Shown piece after piece: positions 28,281 to 36,479 of a stretch of 64,000 nucleotides of DNA. The notes beneath the pieces were generated by a model. The model saw only the letters and a list, made by a program, of their open reading frames with translations. It made no database searches and was not told the origin of the DNA. Numbering within the stretch: position 1 is the first letter of the stretch; each line of letters opens with the position of its first letter. This DNA is from Henriciella marina DSM 19595 (lineage in GTDB: Bacteria; Pseudomonadota; Alphaproteobacteria; Caulobacterales; Hyphomonadaceae). The DNA lies in contig NZ_AQXT01000002.1 in the NCBI RefSeq assembly GCF_000376805.1, positions 2,852,001 through 2,916,000 on the forward strand, written 5' to 3'. Made by a program: the position numbers and the translations under genes.

Positions 28281-29786
28281 TCAACGCCGTTTCATGCTGC
28301 CGAGAATGCCGCGCAGGACATAGCGTGCGACATCGCGGGCAATCGTGCGGGTCGCTGTTTTGACCGCGGCTTCGCCGACCGACTGGCGCCCCGATGAGCG
28401 TCGCCGCGTCTTCTTCTTCTCGATCTCGCGCTTGGCCTCTTCTTCCTGCTCTGCGAGGCGTTCGGCTTCTTCGGCGGCAGCCTGTTCCTTGGCGAGCAGG
28501 ATTTCGTAGGCTGACTCCCTGTCTGCCGGCTTGTCATATTGGCGGGCGACCGGGCTGGCCGACATGATGCCGGCGCGCTCATCTGCGCTAATCGGGCCAA
28601 GCTGAGACGAAGGTGGACGTATCAGGGTGCGCTGGACGATGCCCGGGGTGGATTTCGCATCAAGGGTCGAGACAAGCGCCTCGCCAGTGCCAAGCTGGGT
28701 AATCACCTCTCCGGTATCGAATGCCGGGTTCGGGCGGAAGCTTTCTGCTGCTGCCCGCACGCCTTTTCGCTCGGTCGGCGTATAGGCGCGAAGGGCATGC
28801 TGGATGCGGTTGCCCAGCTGGGCCAGCACGCTGTCGGGCAGGTCGCGCGGGTTCTGCGTCACGAAATAGATGCCGACCCCCTTGGAGCGGATAAGCCGCA
28901 CAACCTGTTCGATTTTCTCGATGAGCGCTTTGGGCGCGTCCTTGAAGAGAAGGTGCGCCTCATCGAAGAAGAAAACGAGCTTCGGCTTGTCGGGGTCACC
29001 GATTTCGGGAAGCTGTTCGAACAGCTCTGAGAGAAGCCAGAGCAGAAATGTCGAATAGAGCTTTGGCGAATTGATGAGCCGGGTCGCGTCGAGCACGTTG
29101 ACGATGCCGCGGCCATCATCGGCGGTCCGCATGAGGTGGCCGAGGTCCAGCGCCGGCTCGCCGAAGAACTGTTCGGCGCCCTCGCGCTCAAGCTGCAACA
29201 GGCGGCGCTGGATGGCGCTGAGCGAAGCCGATGCGACATTGCCATAGCGGAGCGACACCTCATTGCGCACCTCCTTGTCGCCCAGATGGATAAGCAGCTT
29301 CTGCAGATCCTTGAGGTCGAGAAGCAGGAGGTTCTCATCATCGGCGTATTCGAACGCCACTGTCAGCACACCTTCCTGTGTCTCGCTGAGGTTCATCAGC
29401 CGGGCCAGAAGCGTTGGCCCCATTTCAGCAATGGTTGAGCGGACCGCGTGCCCTTTTTCACCGAACACATCCCAGAAGACGGCCGGGACATCGTGATAGG
29501 TATAGTCTTCAAAGCCGATCTTGGCCGCGCGGGAGGCAAAGGCCTCGTGCAGCTTGAATGTCTCACTGCCAGACTTGGCGATGCCGGAAAGGTCGCCCTT
29601 CACGTCAGCGCAAAAGACCGGCACGCCCTGCTTGGAAAAGCCTTCAGCCATGATCTGCAGCGTGACGGTCTTGCCTGTTCCGGTGGCGCCCGCAATGATG
29701 CCGTGGCGGTTGGCCTGCTTCAGGAGAAGCGCCTGGGCTTCGTTCTGCGCGCCGCCGCCGCCGCCGAGGTAAATACCGTTACTCAT
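28281..29786 (-). CDS. HerA-like helicase/ATPase (DUF853)
   Basis: The 501-residue protein is a cytoplasmic P-loop ATPase of the DUF853 group in the HerA/FtsK superfamily. Walker A is AGATGTGKTVTLQ near residue 33, and Walker B is VFFFDEAHLLF near 265. The C-terminal ~90 residues include a charged, Glu/Lys/Arg-rich helix (~425-465) and a basic tail. The family is widespread and lacks a defined role; HerA proper works with NurA in DNA end resection, but no NurA gene is nearby here. It is a single-gene unit divergent from the YrhK-like gene. Confidence 0.85.
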   Translation of the reverse strand: MSNGIYLGGGGGAQNEAQALLLKQANRHGIIAGATGTGKTVTLQIMAEGFSKQGVPVFCADVKGDLSGIAKSGSETFKLHEAFASRAAKIGFEDYTYHDVPAVFWDVFGEKGHAVRSTIAEMGPTLLARLMNLSETQEGVLTVAFEYADDENLLLLDLKDLQKLLIHLGDKEVRNEVSLRYGNVASASLSAIQRRLLQLEREGAEQFFGEPALDLGHLMRTADDGRGIVNVLDATRLINSPKLYSTFLLWLLSELFEQLPEIGDPDKPKLVFFFDEAHLLFKDAPKALIEKIEQVVRLIRSKGVGIYFVTQNPRDLPDSVLAQLGNRIQHALRAYTPTERKGVRAAAESFRPNPAFDTGEVITQLGTGEALVSTLDAKSTPGIVQRTLIRPPSSQLGPISADERAGIMSASPVARQYDKPADRESAYEILLAKEQAAAEEAERLAEQEEEAKREIEKKKTRRRSSGRQSVGEAAVKTATRTIARDVARYVLRGILGSMKRR

Positions 29787-30053
29787 CCCACGCGCTCCAT
29801 CGCTGTTCCCGCGGCGAAGCTAGACGCAAATGGGCCGGGCGGCCAAGGGTTTAGTCCCTAACTCTATAAGGAGCGCAGGGCGTGAGACTGTCATCCAATG
29901 AACGGTTAAGGATTCCGGTGGTCGTTGCTCAAGATCAGATTGACGCACAATTTGTTCTTGGGCGGCTTTGAGTGAAGCCGCTTCGACAATTGATTTCGGC
30001 TGTCAGTATAGCAATCTCCTGACGAGACATTGAGCCGTTGAAAGGAGACCGAG

Positions 30054-30338
30054 ATGAGCAGACAGTCGCGAAGCTGGATGAATTTCGACACCGACAAACA
30101 CGGTCAGGTTTATGGAAATTATCAGAAGCTCTACGATGGCATCGACGCGCTTGCCGCCTTTGCCTTCATCATTGGCTCGGCCCTCTTCTTCAGCGAGAAG
30201 ACACAGACTATAGGAACATGGCTTTTCCTGATCGGCTCGGTTTTCTTTGCGGTCAGGCCTTGCATCCACGTCGCGCGTGACTTCCACATGGCGCGTCTGT
30301 CGCCTGCTGGCGACGCCGGAGGAAATTCCCAGTCATGA
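30054..30338 (+). CDS. YrhK-like small membrane protein
   Basis: The 94-residue protein has a hydrophilic N-terminus and two hydrophobic helices (AALAAFAFIIGSALFFS, then TWLFLIGSVFFAVRPCIHV). This is the YrhK-like domain layout, with the family's characteristic FFS...T and RPCIHVARD segments. Function is unknown. A good GGAG ribosome-binding site precedes the ATG. The stop overlaps the start of the next gene (ATGA at 30335-30338), so it is co-translated with the AI-2E-family transporter. Confidence 0.75.
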   Translation: MSRQSRSWMNFDTDKHGQVYGNYQKLYDGIDALAAFAFIIGSALFFSEKTQTIGTWLFLIGSVFFAVRPCIHVARDFHMARLSPAGDAGGNSQS

Positions 30339-31456
30339 CGATGCGATCCGGGATTGTCGGCATATGGATCATCGCCATTGGCGTGATCATTGCGCTTCTT
30401 TATCTGGGCCGAGCGATCCTTGCACCCTTCGCGCTCGCAGTTTTCCTTTTTCTGGTCATGGAAGGCTTTCAGCGGCTGATAAAGGAACGCGTCAGTTTCA
30501 TGTCTGAAGGCGCCAGCCGGGCCGTGGCCGTCCTGGGCGTGCTTGGCGGGTTCGGCCTCTTTATCGGCCTGCTGGCGCAAGGCGTCGCGCAGTTCAGCGA
30601 TCAGGCTGGCGAGTATGAAGAGAAGATCAACTCGCTGATCAGTGACGTCTATAATGTCGTGAATATGGGGCCGGCGCCGACTCTCACCGAGATCCTGTTC
30701 GATGAGCGGGGGCAGCGCTTCTTTGCGACGATTGCAGGGGCGATGGGCGATCTTTCGGGTGATCTCGTCATTATCCTGATCTACGTCGCTTTCCTTTTCC
30801 TTGCCCAAAGCGCCTGGACGCCGAAGCTGGACCGGATTTTCAAGGATGAGGTGCGCCGCGACCAGGTCAGCGAAATCGGCCGTGCCGCGCGCCGGGGCAT
30901 CGAGACCTATCTTTGGACCCAGACGGTCATCTCCGTGATGATCACGGTATTGACCTACATCACGCTGGTCGCGCTTGGGGTGGAGAATGCAATCTTTCTC
31001 TCAGGGCTCATTTTTGTTCTCAATTATATCCCGACCATCGGCTCTATCGTCGCCGCATTCGTGCCGACGCTGTTTGCCCTTGTGCAGCCCGAGATTCCGG
31101 GCTGGATTCCCGGCGGCGCGCAGGACACCTACATCTTTGCGGTGATTGTCTTTACCGCTGTCAGCTTCTGGCAATTCATGATCGGGAATTTCGTTCAGCC
31201 CCGCATCATGGGCGAATCGCTGAACATTTCCGCGCTGGTCGTCTTGTTGTCACTTGCAATCTGGGGCGCCATCTGGGGCATACCCGGCATGTTCCTGTCG
31301 GCGCCATTAACAGTTCTCATAATGATTTTATGCGCACAGTCGGCAACCACCAGGTGGATTTCGGTGTTGTTGTCAGCAGATGGAGACCCCGGCGGTGCGC
31401 TTACGGGGGACCCCGAAACTCTTGGACAAAATTCTGCAGGCGCCACTGCTGACTGA
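30335..31456 (+). CDS. AI-2E family (PerM/TqsA-like) transporter
   Basis: The 373-residue inner-membrane protein has the family pattern: two N-terminal helices, a hydrophilic section (~80-150), then a helix-rich C-terminal half. Signature motifs appear in the second half (FVLNYIPTIGSIVAAFVPTLFAL and FVQPRIMGESLNISALVVLLSLAIWGAIWGIPGMFLSAPL). Family members export small molecules, from AI-2 in TqsA to Na+/Li+ antiport in others, so the cargo cannot be inferred. It is translationally coupled to the upstream YrhK-like gene. The last ~30 residues are hydrophilic and variable. Confidence 0.88.
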   Translation: MTMRSGIVGIWIIAIGVIIALLYLGRAILAPFALAVFLFLVMEGFQRLIKERVSFMSEGASRAVAVLGVLGGFGLFIGLLAQGVAQFSDQAGEYEEKINSLISDVYNVVNMGPAPTLTEILFDERGQRFFATIAGAMGDLSGDLVIILIYVAFLFLAQSAWTPKLDRIFKDEVRRDQVSEIGRAARRGIETYLWTQTVISVMITVLTYITLVALGVENAIFLSGLIFVLNYIPTIGSIVAAFVPTLFALVQPEIPGWIPGGAQDTYIFAVIVFTAVSFWQFMIGNFVQPRIMGESLNISALVVLLSLAIWGAIWGIPGMFLSAPLTVLIMILCAQSATTRWISVLLSADGDPGGALTGDPETLGQNSAGATAD

Positions 31457-31580
31457 GCTTGGCGAAACCCCGGCTGGGTCACATATACGGGGTCCGAAAT
31501 GGGGAAGCGTGTGTAAGTGCTTTCCAATACAATCAGGCCTCCGCGTGCGTCCCCCCACCCAGCCTGCGGAGTGGCCTGTA

Positions 31581-31624
31581 GGGCCCGCTGGACACGTCCC
31601 CGTCTGGCGGGCCCGTTTGTATTT
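31581..31624 (+). terminator. Probable terminator after the AI-2E-family gene
   Basis: The inverted repeat GGGCCCGC (31581-31588) ... GCGGGCCC (31607-31614) is followed by GTTTGTATTT on the plus strand. It lies between convergent genes. The T-tract is interrupted, so termination efficiency is uncertain. Confidence 0.55.
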
Positions 31625-31629
31625 AGGCG

Positions 31630-34600
31630 CTATTCGCTTTTTGCCGACCCCGACATGAAGCCTCTCACAGCGTCGGCCGCGAGGGTGAACTGCGCAAAGC
31701 TCGCATTCGCCGATGACAGCGTATTCAGTTGCTGCACCAGGGCGCGCCGGTCACTGTCGCGCTCCTTCAGCCATGGATCGACGCCGCCAGCGACAAGCGC
31801 ATCTGCCGTCGCCTGTGCCTGATGGCGGCGAAGGTCCTCGACCAGCCTGCGGGTCGCAAGACGCTCCCAATAGTTCGCTGCGTCGATACCGTTCATCGCA
31901 TCGTGGCGCAGCCTGTCGAGCTTCAGCGTATCTCCGAGTTTCATGTACGCGCTGAGGGCCTCGTCGGTTGATGTGGCCGCGCCCGTTGTAAGTATCTGCA
32001 GCTCCACACCGACAGGGCGAAGCGGCATGGCGGCTGCTGTGGCCGCAAAGTCCCGCTCCAGCCCGGCATTGGTGAGCGCGGTGACGCGCTTGCGGAACTG
32101 CTGGGCCTCGAACCCCTCAAGCGAGGTTTCGAGGGCGCTCTCCAGTGATCCGAAGACACCGCTATATCTCTCGACGGCATCCTGCACTTTAAGATCAGGC
32201 GCGCTGCGGAGGAGGGCGGCGGCCGTGTCGGCGACGGCTTCTGCGCCAAGCTGTTGAAGCTCGGTTTGCAGGCTGGCGCGGACCTTGTTGTCCAGCCTGT
32301 GGATGTCCTCGCGATAGTTTGGCAGGCCGAGCAGGGTGGCGGCGGTTTCGAATGCGCGGCAAATATGTGCATTTGACGCGCCTGTGCGTTCGCGAAGCCG
32401 CAACAGCATGAGCGGCCCGCCGGCATCGACCAGCCGGTTGGCGAGCACCGTTGCGATGATTTCACGGCGAAGCCGGTGCGCCTCCATGGCGTCTTCATAT
32501 TTGTGCAGTGCGGCCGGGAAGTACCCTTCCAGCGTCTGCCAGAAATAAGGATCATCCGGCACGTCTGAGGCAACGATGTCATCGAAGAGCGTGATTTTCG
32601 ACCAGGCCATGAGGACCGCAAGCTCTGGCCGGGTCAGCCACTGCTTGTTCTGGGCCCGCTCGGTCATTTCCGATGTCGCCGGAAGGCCTTCGACCTGCCG
32701 GTCCAGCTCATCGCGCCCTTCCAGATAGCCCATCAGCCTTTCATTGGCCTGATGGTCCCGGGCAGCCGTCGACTCAGCCAGCGTCAGCGCGCCGGTCTGG
32801 GAATAGTTATGCGCCAGCACATGCGCGGCGACATCATCGGTCATCTCCGCCAGCAGATGGTTGCGCTGGCCACTCGGCAGGGTGCCACGCCGCATCGCTT
32901 CAGAGCAGAGGATCTTGATATTGACCTCATGGTCAGAGCTGTCGACGCCGGCTGAATTGTCGATGGCGTCGGTATTGATACGTCCCCCATGCTGGGCAAA
33001 CTCGATTCTGCCTGCCTGTGTCAGGCCAAGGTTTGCGCCCTCGCCAATGACGCGGGCTTTCAATTCCCTGCCATTGACGCGGATCGTGTCGTTCGCCCGG
33101 TCGCCAGCATCGCCCTGTGTTTCCTGCGAGGATTTCACATACGTGCCGATCCCGCCGAACCAGAGCAGCTCGCAGTCGCTTTTCAGCAGGGCATGGATCA
33201 GCTCGTCAGGTGTCGCTGTATCCGATTTCAGGCCCGTTATCTTTTTCATCGGATCGCTCAGCGCAATAGATTTCGCGCTGCGCTCGAAGATGCCGCCGCC
33301 TTCTGAAATCAGGGATTGGTCATAGTCCATCCAGGATGAGCGCGGCAGGTCGAACATGCGCTTGCGCTCTTCCCAGAGGCGCTCTGTGTCCTGCGGGTCC
33401 GGGTCGATGAAGATGTGCATGTGGTTGAAAGCCGCCGTCAGGCGGATCTGCTTCGATAGCAGCATGCCATTGCCGAAGACGTCGCCCGACATGTCGCCGC
33501 AGCCGATGACGGTGAACGGCTCGGTCTGGATGTCCTTGCCCATTTCGCGGAAGTGGCGCTTGACCGCTTCCCATGCGCCGCGCGCGGTAATGCCCATCTT
33601 CTTGTGGTCATAGCCAGCAGACCCACCAGAGGCGAACGCATCGCCCAGCCAGAAACCATGTTCGAGGCTGATCTCGTTGGCGATATCAGAGAAGGTCGCT
33701 GTGCCCTTGTCGGCGGCCACGACCAGGTACGGGTCATCGCCGTCCCAGACGACGGTGTTCGCCGGCTCGTGCACATCGCCATCGATGAGATTGTCGGTGA
33801 GGTCCAGGAGGGAGTTGATAAAGGTCCGATAGGCCGAAATGCCGATATCGCGAACCTCTTCGCGGCTCGCCCCGGCCGTCGGCGTTTTCGGAAAGAACCC
33901 GCCCTTCGAGCCCACAGGCACGATGACCGCATTCTTGACCTGTTGGGCTTTGACGAGGCCGAGCACTTCTGTGCGGTAATCGTCGCGCCGGTCAGACCAG
34001 CGAAGCCCGCCGCGCGCCACTTTGCCAAAGCGGCAATGAACCCCTTCGACCTCCGGGCTCGCCATGAAAATCTCGCGGAAAGGCTTTGGTGCCGGAAGGT
34101 CCGAAATTTCCTGGCTGGCGATCTTGAAGCTGACGAATGGATGCGGCGTACCATCGGGGCGGCGCTGCCAGAAATTGGTCCGCTGGATCGCCATGATCAG
34201 GCGCGTGATGCGGCGGATCACGCGGTCCTCATCCAGGGAAGACACCTCATTCAGGCGTGCTTCGATATCGAGGCGCTTGCTCTCGGCCTTCTTCGAGCGG
34301 GTTTTCAGATCCTCCGCCGTCGTGGGGTCAAACCGGATTTCGAAGAGGTCGAGCAGGGCGCGGGTCAGGCCAGGGTGGCGCTGTAGGGCCTCGATCTGCG
34401 TGCTGCGCGCCGGGTCCATCCCCGACTGGTGGCGATAGGCGCAGAGCGTGCGAAGGAGCGCCGCTTCCCGCCAGCTTGAGCCAGCTGTAAAGATGAGACC
34501 GTTGAACCGGTCATTCTCGGCCCGCCCGTCCCAGATAGCGACGAACGCCTCTTCGAAACGCGCGGCCACTTCTTCGATGTCGAGCGCCGAGGCGTCACCG

Positions 34601-36384
34601 CTGCGCATCTTGAGCGAATGGATCCAGTATGTGTCCGGGCTATCTGCTGAGGGTTTGGTCTCTGGTCTGACCGGATAGCCGGTCTCGAAATCGACGAAGA
34701 GGCCCATATTCTCGAAGACCGGCACACAGTCGGAAAGGGCAATCGCGCCGCTGCGTGAGTAGATCTTGGCCGAAATTTCGTGATCGCCCGCGCCATCCGG
34801 GCGGAAGGCCCGCAGGCGGATGGGACGCTGAGGGGCGAGATCGCGGATCGCCTCGACATCGGTCAGCGCTTCGCGCGGGGCAAACGCCTCCCTGTAGGCG
34901 GCATTGAAGCCGCCGCGAAACGCATTGGCTTTCTCGAACGTATCATCGGGCAGGCCAAGTTCGGTCAAAGCCTCGCGGAAAGCATCGTCCCAGGTCCGCG
35001 CGATGGCCGTGACATCGGCCTCGAGCGCTGTCAGGTCGGGCTGCACCGACCCGTCGGGCAGTTCGATGAGCAGGTGGACACGCGCCAGCGGCGAGGCATC
35101 AAAGCGTGGCTGGAAGGAGATGAGCCGCCCCTTGAAGGCCTCGGTAATATAGCTGCTGATGCGCTCACGAACGGCGGAATCATAGGCGTCCCGCGCGACG
35201 TAGACGAGCACGGAGACAAAACGGTTGAACCGGTCCCGGCGCACAAACAGGCGCGTTCTCGGCCGCCCGACCAGGTGCAGCGCGCCCTGAAGCAGCGGAA
35301 TGAGCGTGTCGGCATCGGCCTGCAAAAGCTCGTCACGCGGCCAGGTTTCCAGGATATTGGAAAGCGCCTTGAAGTCGTGGCTGCCTTCAATCGCGCCCGT
35401 GGCTTCCAGGACGCGGTCGACGCGCTTTCGCACGAGCGGAATGTCCTGGACGCTCTGATTATAGGCTTCGGCTGTATACAGTCCGAGAAACCGTGTTTCA
35501 CCGACGACATTGCCGTCAGCGTCGAGATGTTTGACCCCGACATAGTCACAGAGGGCGCGGCGATGGACGCGCGAGGTGAGCGTCGATTTCGCAACAATGA
35601 TCGGATTGGGCTCTGAAAGGAAGACGCCGATTGCCGGCGTCAGCATCAGCGGCTCGGCGCCGCGCCGCAACACGTTACGATCCTCGTCGCGCAACAGGCC
35701 AAGGTTGGAGCCCTCCACCATGATCGGCTCTTCCGGCAGTACCGTGCCGTCATCTGCGGTCTCGAAGCGGTAGTCGCGCACGCCCAGAAAAACGAAATGC
35801 TCGTCGGCCAGCCAGTTCAGGAAAGCGACCGCTTCCTTGAAGGTCTCTGTGGAACTCGCCGCATCATTGGTCAGCCGGTCGATCTCGGTCTGCATCCGCG
35901 TCTGCATTGGGCCGAAATCGGCAACGGCCATGGCAACATCGCGCAGGGTCGCCTCTGCGCCATCCTTTAACGCCTTGCATTCGGCCGCGCTGAGAGCGGG
36001 CACATGTATCTGGATCAGCGACAGGCGGACGCCTTCGCTGGTGCTAATAATGGGATGGAAGAGGGCGCGCACTTCAAAGGCCTGCTCGGCGCAGAGCCCC
36101 AGCAGGGAATCGACCAGGAAAGGCATGTCCCGCGTGACCGTTTCAAGCACGCTTGTACCTGTCAGGCGGCCATCATCGCCGCGCCCGTCGCGCACCCTGA
36201 TACCTGCCGTGTCGCCGGAATAGGTCGCCGCGAGCTCTGCAATACTTGCCGCCTGGGCTTCGATGTCCTCATCGGACAGGAAGTCCAGATGCTCTGTCTC
36301 AGCAGTGTCCCTGAAATTCTGCAGGATATCTTTCAGCCGCACATCGCCGATGGCTGAGGTGTCGCTATGACCGGCATCCGACAT
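31630..36384 (-). CDS. NAD-specific glutamate dehydrogenase, large (180 kDa) type
   Basis: The 1584-residue enzyme interconverts glutamate and 2-oxoglutarate plus ammonia with NAD, mainly in the catabolic direction. It is the giant GDH class (pfam Bac_GDH) known from Streptomyces, Pseudomonas and Alphaproteobacteria. A long N-terminal regulatory part (~1-700; note VGRPRTRLFVRRDRFNRFVS) precedes the catalytic core (~720-1200), which has CRFGKVARGGLRWSDRRDDYRTEVLGL, PVGSKGGFFPK and DDPYLVVAADKGTATFSDIANE, and a C-terminal helical domain. Length is close to the usual ~1600. It is a single-gene unit convergent with the AI-2E gene. Confidence 0.95.
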   Translation of the reverse strand: MSDAGHSDTSAIGDVRLKDILQNFRDTAETEHLDFLSDEDIEAQAASIAELAATYSGDTAGIRVRDGRGDDGRLTGTSVLETVTRDMPFLVDSLLGLCAEQAFEVRALFHPIISTSEGVRLSLIQIHVPALSAAECKALKDGAEATLRDVAMAVADFGPMQTRMQTEIDRLTNDAASSTETFKEAVAFLNWLADEHFVFLGVRDYRFETADDGTVLPEEPIMVEGSNLGLLRDEDRNVLRRGAEPLMLTPAIGVFLSEPNPIIVAKSTLTSRVHRRALCDYVGVKHLDADGNVVGETRFLGLYTAEAYNQSVQDIPLVRKRVDRVLEATGAIEGSHDFKALSNILETWPRDELLQADADTLIPLLQGALHLVGRPRTRLFVRRDRFNRFVSVLVYVARDAYDSAVRERISSYITEAFKGRLISFQPRFDASPLARVHLLIELPDGSVQPDLTALEADVTAIARTWDDAFREALTELGLPDDTFEKANAFRGGFNAAYREAFAPREALTDVEAIRDLAPQRPIRLRAFRPDGAGDHEISAKIYSRSGAIALSDCVPVFENMGLFVDFETGYPVRPETKPSADSPDTYWIHSLKMRSGDASALDIEEVAARFEEAFVAIWDGRAENDRFNGLIFTAGSSWREAALLRTLCAYRHQSGMDPARSTQIEALQRHPGLTRALLDLFEIRFDPTTAEDLKTRSKKAESKRLDIEARLNEVSSLDEDRVIRRITRLIMAIQRTNFWQRRPDGTPHPFVSFKIASQEISDLPAPKPFREIFMASPEVEGVHCRFGKVARGGLRWSDRRDDYRTEVLGLVKAQQVKNAVIVPVGSKGGFFPKTPTAGASREEVRDIGISAYRTFINSLLDLTDNLIDGDVHEPANTVVWDGDDPYLVVAADKGTATFSDIANEISLEHGFWLGDAFASGGSAGYDHKKMGITARGAWEAVKRHFREMGKDIQTEPFTVIGCGDMSGDVFGNGMLLSKQIRLTAAFNHMHIFIDPDPQDTERLWEERKRMFDLPRSSWMDYDQSLISEGGGIFERSAKSIALSDPMKKITGLKSDTATPDELIHALLKSDCELLWFGGIGTYVKSSQETQGDAGDRANDTIRVNGRELKARVIGEGANLGLTQAGRIEFAQHGGRINTDAIDNSAGVDSSDHEVNIKILCSEAMRRGTLPSGQRNHLLAEMTDDVAAHVLAHNYSQTGALTLAESTAARDHQANERLMGYLEGRDELDRQVEGLPATSEMTERAQNKQWLTRPELAVLMAWSKITLFDDIVASDVPDDPYFWQTLEGYFPAALHKYEDAMEAHRLRREIIATVLANRLVDAGGPLMLLRLRERTGASNAHICRAFETAATLLGLPNYREDIHRLDNKVRASLQTELQQLGAEAVADTAAALLRSAPDLKVQDAVERYSGVFGSLESALETSLEGFEAQQFRKRVTALTNAGLERDFAATAAAMPLRPVGVELQILTTGAATSTDEALSAYMKLGDTLKLDRLRHDAMNGIDAANYWERLATRRLVEDLRRHQAQATADALVAGGVDPWLKERDSDRRALVQQLNTLSSANASFAQFTLAADAVRGFMSGSAKSE

Positions 36385-36479
36385 GTCGAAGCTCCTGCTT
36401 GGCTATAGCCGCTTCTATCTGTCCCGAAAGGCGGGGGCCAGTCTCCTTCGCACGCTGCAGGTGCGAAGGAGAAAGGTCG

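Noticed and set aside
28281-29786. HerA-like ATPase as part of a defence system
   Set aside because: No NurA, SIR2, nuclease or other partner gene is adjacent. The gene is a stand-alone DUF853 member as found in many genomes.
30131-30808. 225-codon minus-strand frame over the YrhK-like and AI-2E-family genes
   Set aside because: It is antisense to two supported genes with good ribosome-binding sites and membrane helices; no motif is visible.
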